From NCBI GenBank assembly GCA_031763025.1, contig JASSKH010000007.1, positions 10,832,454 to 10,896,453 of the forward strand: DNA of 64,000 bases, written 5' to 3'. The position numbers and the translations under genes are program-made. Below are positions 57,949-64,000 of this stretch, piece after piece (position 1 is the stretch's first letter; each line of letters begins with the position of its first letter). Under the pieces are notes generated by a model. It did not search any database. It had not been told where the DNA came from and saw only the letters and a program-made list of their open reading frames with translations. The DNA comes from Macrocystis pyrifera (Eukaryota; Sar; Phaeophyceae; Laminariales; Laminariaceae).

Positions 57949-59797
57949 CTTTGACGGTGTATCAATCTGCCGGGTAAAAAGCGGCGTTTGGGCGGGGGGA
58001 GGCGGGGGGAGGCGGGGGGGGGGGGGGGGGGGCGAAAAATTAGCAATGAGTGAGTACTCGTACTCGGAGGGTGTTTCCAGTAGTAGGGTATATTCTCTTG
58101 GGGTACCCGAGTACCGACCCGGGCATGACCCAAACAACCACCTTTGGTGGTACCCTGGTACTACTCCAGTACCCAGAGTATGTATACACATACAGTAGAA
58201 ATGCTATATTATATACCCGGTACCAGGTACCGATTTGCTTTCGCCGGTAGTTTTGCATTTCGTCTTCTGGGATGTAAAGACTTCAAGACTTCGACCGCTG
58301 GCCCAGGGGTACACGAGAAAAAAAAAAAAAAAAACAGCGCCAGAGCCACACTCGTCACCTTGTCGGAATTGAAAACACACTACGTAGCGGGTTGGGATTT
58401 TCGTCAGGAATAATATATATATACATATTCAGCTTTGTTTTACTTGATGTTAGTATACCCTGCCTGTCTGGGACTCAAAAAAAAAAAAAAGTGGAGTCGT
58501 TTTTTTTTTCGTGTACCCTCGGCTGGCGGCCGTTTTTTTTTTCTTACGTTTTTGCCAGCTGCACAAAAACGCCATCGAATGTTTTTGCCCATTGCAGAGT
58601 CACCCCACGTTCGAATGCTTTCCAAGGGGAAAACCTTGTCTACCCCACAACAACAACACACACACACCCTGCCTCCATGCGCGTACGAAGAAATGGCGCC
58701 GGGGCACACACCCTTCACCCCGTATAACGCTCTGCTCCATCCACTCCTCCAATAAGAGCGCACCCAAAAAAAACACTCGACCAAGAAACTATTACATTCC
58801 ACCCCCCCAACGCAAAGCGTGATTGGGTGCTGACGCGGGACTATGATAGCGGATAATCGTGGCGAAACATCTAGGAAAGCTCTCGTTGAAACTGGCCAGA
58901 CAAGCCCAACAATAGGAGGGTTCGACTCGCGGTCCGGTTAGGTTCGGTTCGGTCAACGGAGTCCCATCCTTTGGTGGGGTCGACGAAGCAGGGGAATGCC
59001 GGTCCCCGTTACGTTTCGCCCACCTCCAGGTATCATATACATGAAGCACACACGCAAAGAAGAGAGAGCTGGAGAGAGTAGTGCAAACAAAAGTAAGAAA
59101 GAAAGAAAACAAAAATATCACGTGCGTCGACCCACGAACACCGAAAAAAAGAAAAGAAAAAAAAGAAGGAAAATATCCCGAAAAAAGAACTGCCCCGACC
59201 TTCGAGCGTCCGCGGTCGGAATTCCGCGTGTATTCCTCCGGCAGCAGTACGTACGTACTTCTTCACATGCCGCTTCACCACACAAAAGTCAGTCGTGGGC
59301 AGAGTACCAGGTAGTATCTATACGATACCTACCGCACATACAGTCAGCAGGTGGACAGAGCACCAGGTACTGTCAAGCATGATAACGATAACTACTGCCC
59401 TGAGGGCATATACGATATATAGTCTTACCGAAAAGCCTTCTAGCAGTAGTACTGCACTCCGCTTTGGGGAGACTATCCACTCTAATCACAAGTGCTTTGT
59501 CCCCAAAACGGAACAACAGCCTTAAGAGAGTCGAACGAAACCGCGGTGAGCCTCTCCACCGCGGACCCCCCCACACACAAGGGAAGCATACGAGTAGGCG
59601 ACGAAGGCAACAACAACAGGAGTGTTTCCACCATCCCGCCCCCCCCCCCCCCCCCCCCCAGGTACCAGGTGAAATTCTTGTTGTGCCGCAGATCCCTTTC
59701 TACTACGTACTATTTATATCACTGTAATTTCGCAACAAGTTGACCGCAAGTTCTCGGGTTCGGAGAGCGTCGCGGCGTTGTTCCTTCCGCTACGTAC
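57949..59797. other. Intergenic DNA with no gene seen
   Basis: G-rich run at 57990-58033, clusters of TACC/GGTA palindromes (58130-58235), A and T runs, and a foldback at 59451. An arginine/lysine-rich ORF at 58996-59382 is A-rich low complexity and is not called. Confidence 0.55.
59451..59522. repeat. Foldback, GTCCCGTTTTGGGGAC family, copy 4
   Basis: Arms ACTGCACTCCGCTTTGGGGA and TTTGTCCCCAAAACGGAACA. Outside the condensin gene. Confidence 0.7.
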
Positions 59798-59906
59798 TAT
59801 TACGGGGGTCCATAGTAAATAGGACCTACGGTACACACTAAATCCTATATTTTTCCCTATCTTTACTAACAATATTTGGTCCTATTTACTATGGTCCCCC
59901 GTAACA
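59798..59906. mobile_element. MITE, TATTACGGGGG family, copy 15
   Basis: Near-consensus copy outside the condensin gene, immediately followed by a long G run. Confidence 0.85.
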
Positions 59907-60019
59907 GAGCGTCGGGGAAAACGAGAAAGGGAAGGGGGAAGGGGGGGGGGGGGGGGGGGGGGGGGGGGCGAGACTCCCCTCCTCCCGCTCCCCCCCCCCC
60001 CCCCTTCCCTTCTCTAGAA

Positions 60020-60643
60020 AGGGTGTTTCGTCTCGAAAGGGATGCGTGGTCAATGGCCAAATGATTAAGGCAAGCAACAAATGAGTACGCCCCCCACCCC
60101 CAACTGCCCGTATATTATATACCTGGTATTTATACTGTAGGTTGGGTTGGCGTCGGTTAGCCACGACGTTGTAAAACACGCCTCTCACTGCATAAGCTAG
60201 AAAACCAAGGTACAGTTGGGTTTTTTTTGCGGTTACCACGACTGGCGGTCGAGCTAGATCATTTCGTACGGGGAGCACCTTAACTCCGCACAAGGGGGAT
60301 GATCGTATCACGTAGCGTGTAAATGGTAGGGCACTCACGAGGCAGTTACATAATACACCCAGTGCTGTCTCTGGAAATGGCCACACCAGAACATACATCA
60401 ATTCAAATGACGATGTCATCCATACGAAAGAAAATCCGCCTCAAGAGCGGTTCTTAGTAGGATGCCGCTCACCCTCCATGCAACTCACCCATCAACCTCA
60501 CAGCGCTTCGCACTTAGTGCAAGCAACGTCGGCCTGGTCGGTGAAAATCCGACGCGCTCTGTCCCGGCATTAGAGGGATGCCAAGGTCTATGATCATTCG
60601 ACTTTGGCCATGCATGATAATGAGTACCCCCCCCCCCCCCCCC
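60020..60643 (-). repeat. G-headed repeats: B head followed by a diverged full-length A copy
   Basis: A B head lies at 60020-60098; an A body runs from about 60139 (GTTGGGTTGGCGTCGG) to GATAATGAGTA and a C run at 60627-60643. More diverged than the copies at 9.4 and 47.9 kb, so older. Confidence 0.75.
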
Positions 60644-61061
60644 TGCGCTTTTTTCTCCCTCCCTCCCTCCCTCCTCGCCCCCCCCCCCCCCCCTCCCCCT
60701 CTCTCTCTCCGTACCTACCCGGAGATCCGGGTAGGACAGTACATCGCAGCAAGCCGACCATTAGCCCGCGTTCCCCTACCGCAATGACTATGCCTCTCCA
60801 TTTGCTCCCGCGGGTTCAGCACGAACCAATCTCAAGAGGCGAATAGATGCCGACAACAGGGTCGAGGGCCAATTCAGGCCCGTCCATGGATGGGTGGGTG
60901 GGTGGGTGGGTGGGTCGGTGCGTCGGCACCCCTTCGTGGCTTTAAAAAACGAGCGTCCTGTCCGCCTCCGCCGCGGTATCACTATATTATGAAAAGAGTG
61001 CGTGCTGCGAATGCTTACGTAAGTCTGTACGAGCTCGTGCGTACGTACGTACGAGTACATA

Positions 61062-61502
61062 GTTCAGCCGGTTTTACTTCCGGCCACCCCGCATTGCGCA
61101 CTTCCGGAAACTGCACAATCAATCAACTCCCCGCGTCGAGTCCGTGTAGGCCTGGGCCTAGGCCCGGGTTTTGGTGGCGAAACATCGAAATTTACGGAAC
61201 GCAAGCTTGCAAAACTCGCGAGAGAGGTTGACAAAAGGATCGAGCAGCAGCCGCTCGCCGCGACATTTGCCATCAACTTACGTGACCCTGACAACAAGAA
61301 CCTGCAAGCACAGTTTTTCGGCGACCGAACAAATTTTCGAAGTAGAGACGAAGCTAAAACCTTGGAAAAAGGTGAACAAAAAAAAGAAAAGAAAGAAGGA
61401 AGAAGTGAGGTAACAAAAAGGCGAAAGGTAGACAATCTACAGAGAGGTAAAAGGTGCAAGTCCTCGACAAATTCACTGAACGCGAAAAAAAAAAAAGGCT
61501 GA
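61062..61502 (+). CDS. Candidate internal exon, lysine-rich, unknown
   Basis: An open frame without its own ATG, ending at TGA 61500-61502. It has ordinary mixed composition: GETSKFTERKLAKLAREVDK, PLAATFAINLRDPDNKNL, QAQFFGDRTNFRSRDEAKTL, then a Lys/Glu-rich tail (KGEQKKEKKEGRSEVTKRRK). A possible acceptor is GTTCAG at 61062-61067. It could be the last exon of a gene or part of a mobile element; no domain is recognised. Confidence 0.35.
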   Translation, partial: VQPVLLPATPHCALPETAQSINSPRRVRVGLGLGPGFGGETSKFTERKLAKLAREVDKRIEQQPLAATFAINLRDPDNKNLQAQFFGDRTNFRSRDEAKTLEKGEQKKEKKEGRSEVTKRRKVDNLQRGKRCKSSTNSLNAKKKKG

Positions 61503-62094
61503 CAGATGCGAAACGCAATCTTCCATGTATGTAGGCCATCGGCCTCCATTGGGTTGATTCAGGTTGGGTTTGTTTCAGGTCGTCCAAAACGTTGTTCAGG
61601 AGAGACGCGAAGACATCGGGGCGCAAGGCCATCGCGGCGCCGAGCAGAACACGCCATTTTTTTTTTTTGTTTTTGTTTTACTTTTTGATGATGTGCAAAT
61701 TGCATGACTGTGAACCCCTCTCAAGAGTTCGATATTATTTCAATCCCTATGGAAAATCTATATTAAAAAAAAAAAGTGTCCGCAAAAAGTGAGGATAACT
61801 ATTTCAGCATTTTTGTCACACGACAAGCGAACCCCGAGGCAGGAAGGTGTGCACCCGAGCTACACACAACAATAGGATGATGCAGGGAGGATCTCACGAC
61901 ACGCGCGCCTCACAACGCCCGTCGCACTCGGTGCGCGCTCGCACTGCGTACGTATCACCACCTACCGCTTCCGGTACGCCCTGTGATAGCGCCTGAGCCG
62001 CGCCTTAAAACAAACGCCTTCGATTCCTTTCTCGGTCAGAGTCTCGCCTTAGAACCCTCTACGACGCTTGCCTTAACCCGCCCACGGCGTGCCT

Positions 62095-62355
62095 TGCCGC
62101 GTAACAATATCACCCTAGGGTGATAAGATAACACACCCCCTCGGACCTCGGACGATTTTGAAAGCTGGGTTTCTGGACAACGGGGAGGGCTTACTGAATA
62201 CGCCGAGCGTTGCGTCTGTACATGCAACCTTCTCGACGAAATCTTTCTAAAGCCACCATTTTCGTTGTGTGTGCCCCCCATGTTTTATCGAGGAAACCGG
62301 GTCTGAAATTCGTCCCAGGGTGTGTGTTATATCATCACCCAGTGTGATAGTGTTT
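62095..62355. repeat. TATCAC-palindrome family element, most complete
   Basis: Left end ATATCACCCTAGGGTGATAA (a palindrome), then GGACGATTTTGAAAGCTGGG, CGCCGAGCGTTGCGTCTG, CACCATTTTCGTTGTGTG, GGTCTGAAATTCGTCCCAGG and right end ATCACCCAGTGTGATAG. About 255 bp with no coding capacity. Confidence 0.7.
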
Positions 62356-62404
62356 ACACGGTAGTCGCCAGAGCTTACCTTCGGGAACACCAGAGGCCTT
62401 TCCT

Positions 62405-62517
62405 AATTCGGACAGATAGATAGATCATCGATTCCCTCTGCATGATCTACATCTTCCAGGTAAACCCTATTTTTGTGTCTGAATCATCAACATATACGAT
62501 AGCTCATGGTACCGGGT

Positions 62518-62549
<32 letters not shown>

Positions 62550-62680
62550 GCAACATGACGCCATCATCTACAGGGCAACTTTCCCGGGTTGGATCTGTCT
62601 CCTCTCAACAGATCCTGCACAAGAACAGCACAGTCGTAGCGGCGGGTTAGGATCTAAATGATCTGCATGACCTAGATCGT
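62405..62680. repeat. GATCTA-rich repeat family, copy with a G run
   Basis: GATAGATAGATCATCGATTCC, CATGGTACCGGGTGGGG and about 30 Gs (62517-62548), then ACAGATCCTGCACAAG. Confidence 0.65.
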
Positions 62681-63326
62681 GACGATGACTACAGCATCGC
62701 CACGACGAAGCGCGCATCAGCCCGGGGCAGCTGCTGCTGCTGCTGCTGAGGAGGAGGAGGTATATAGGGGGGGTGTCCAAACCGATACGGAAGGAAGGGC
62801 ATATACATATTATATGCATAGCACATGCATACATACATACATAGATATACTTACTTAGATCTCAATCTCTGAGCGTGCTCGGTTGGTACATCCCTGGCCT
62901 CTCAGAGCTCCCACTTGGGAATCGCCTCCGTTTATTACTTGCCGGACCGTTCCAGCGAGTCTTTGTTTTCTCCATTTATTTCTCGTCGTACTTTCAGTCC
63001 TTCTTCCCTTTTTTCTTCTTTCGTTTCGTGTGCGTGCGTGTACTCCGAGCACGGTTGCGCGGGCGAACCCGGCACCGTCGCGGGTGTCAGCGGATGCTGG
63101 CGAGTAGAGGGGGAGTTGCAAGGAGCGCGGTCGCCGCTTTCGTGCCTAGGCGTCGCGTGTGCCTCGAGACACGACGGATGCATCAATAGGCTCTGTCTGG
63201 CCTCCATTTGTGATTTTGGATAGAGTACGTACGAGTATTTAAGGGTCGTTCGGGATTGTAAGATAATACTCAAGCGGTGCTTATTTTTGCGACCGGGCTG
63301 AGAGTCACAAGAGGGAGGTGCCCCGA

Positions 63327-63505
63327 ATGAGCACCAACATTGTCGAGCTCGCGTCGAGGTCCACGGTGAGCACCGGGCTTCACGCGAGGCGGGCGACGGG
63401 GCTCACTGTGGAAGAGAGGGAGGGAAGCTTTACCCGGACTGAATCGGTGGCGAGATGGTCGCGAGAGGGGCGGGCGGCGTACGAGGCTGAGAGAGAAGCT
63501 CTGCT
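63327..63505 (+). CDS. Candidate first coding exon of an unknown gene, partial
   Basis: ATG at 63327 (context CCCCGAATGA), 59 codons, then a GTAAGA donor. GC-rich like the condensin exons. The peptide (MSTNIVELASRSTVSTGLHA, later ARWSREGRAAYEAEREAL) is charged and hydrophilic with no known domain. No continuing exon is recognisable in the last 500 bp. Confidence 0.35.
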
Positions 63506-63834
63506 GTAAGATTTTTTCTTTTTTTCATTTTTTTCTTTTGTAGACTGGTGTAAGGTGTTCCACTCAGGTAGTAAATTATTACATGAAAGGGGACGGGGAT
63601 TTTTTTTCTTTTAGAATTTTTCGGTTTCATTTTCATTGCTTTTGCTGTGTTGCTGTGCCGTTCTGTGCTTTATCTTTCGTACATACGACGAGTACACAGA
63701 CACAGAGCATATCGAAAGAAGAAAATAAGTACCCTACCTGGGGTATGTACGTATGTACGACGTGTGAGCGAGAGTAGCGGAAAACCGCCCGCGACGCGAA
63801 GCATGTGTGGCGTCCGAGCTGTTTTCTCCTGAAG

Positions 63835-63960
63835 CACGGCGGCGGGACTCTTGGCATTATCAAGTCGCCAGTTTGCAGCTAACTACAGGGGCCATAAAAA
63901 AAAACAAAAACAATCATGGACCTCTGTCCGCTTCGCATAATTTGATGTTTCCTTCCTGAG
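63835..63960 (-). repeat. Dispersed repeat shared with 9150-9290 (inverted)
   Basis: GGCGGGACTCTTGGCATTA, AAGTCGCCAGTTTGCAGC, CATGGACCTCTGTCCGCTTC and TTTCCTTCCTGAGCGAG on this strand. Confidence 0.7.
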
Positions 63961-64000
63961 CGAGTGTAGCGGGCGGCGTAGGCCGCCCGCGGAGCGAAGC

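Noticed and set aside
58996-59382. Lys/Arg-rich ORF of 128 residues
   Set aside because: A-rich low complexity with no domain, and no splice context tying it to a neighbour.

Overview
This is nuclear DNA of a eukaryote with very long, repeat-filled introns. Protein similarity, a LINE reverse transcriptase of a type I associate with stramenopile genomes, and GC-rich exons with GT-AG introns suggest a stramenopile, most likely a brown alga. The taxon is an inference; nothing in the window proves it. Only about 6 kb of the 64 kb is recognisably coding.

Two genes are assembled here exon by exon from splice sites and reading phase. They stand head to head with 435 bp between their start codons. 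On the minus strand (19872 to 1924) a five-exon gene encodes a multi-pass membrane protein resembling the PrsW family of intramembrane metalloproteases. Its first intron is 12.5 kb and holds a decayed LINE, a 1.23 kb terminal-inverted-repeat element and many smaller repeats. On the plus strand (20308 to 54454) a 25-exon gene encodes condensin subunit 1 (CAP-D2/NCAPD2), about 1,630 residues, complete from start to stop. One extra T in a five-T run in exon 3 breaks the frame. The shared promoter carries E2F-like sites, which fits a mitotic gene.

Right of the condensin gene the window is mostly repeats. There are three weaker coding candidates: a minus-strand low-complexity ORF (56942-57948), a lysine-rich open frame (61062-61502) and a possible first exon (63327-63505).

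The introns are a museum of non-autonomous elements: (i) about fifteen copies of a 110-bp TA-flanked palindromic MITE; (ii) a modular family whose end always abuts a long G (or C) homopolymer, in two subfamilies (A and B) with a shared head and with chimeras between them; (iii) a 70-bp foldback with GTCCCGTTTTGGGGAC arms; (iv) a family ending in TATCAC..GTGATA palindromes, expanded into a tandem array at 37.0-37.5 kb; (v) a GATCTA-rich family, one copy of which is split by a 345-bp LTR-type miniature element (TRIM) with a 4-bp target duplication; (vi) a family with TACCCGTCGACATCCA ends. Homopolymers reach 108 Gs. No CRISPR array, rRNA gene or confident tRNA gene was found.
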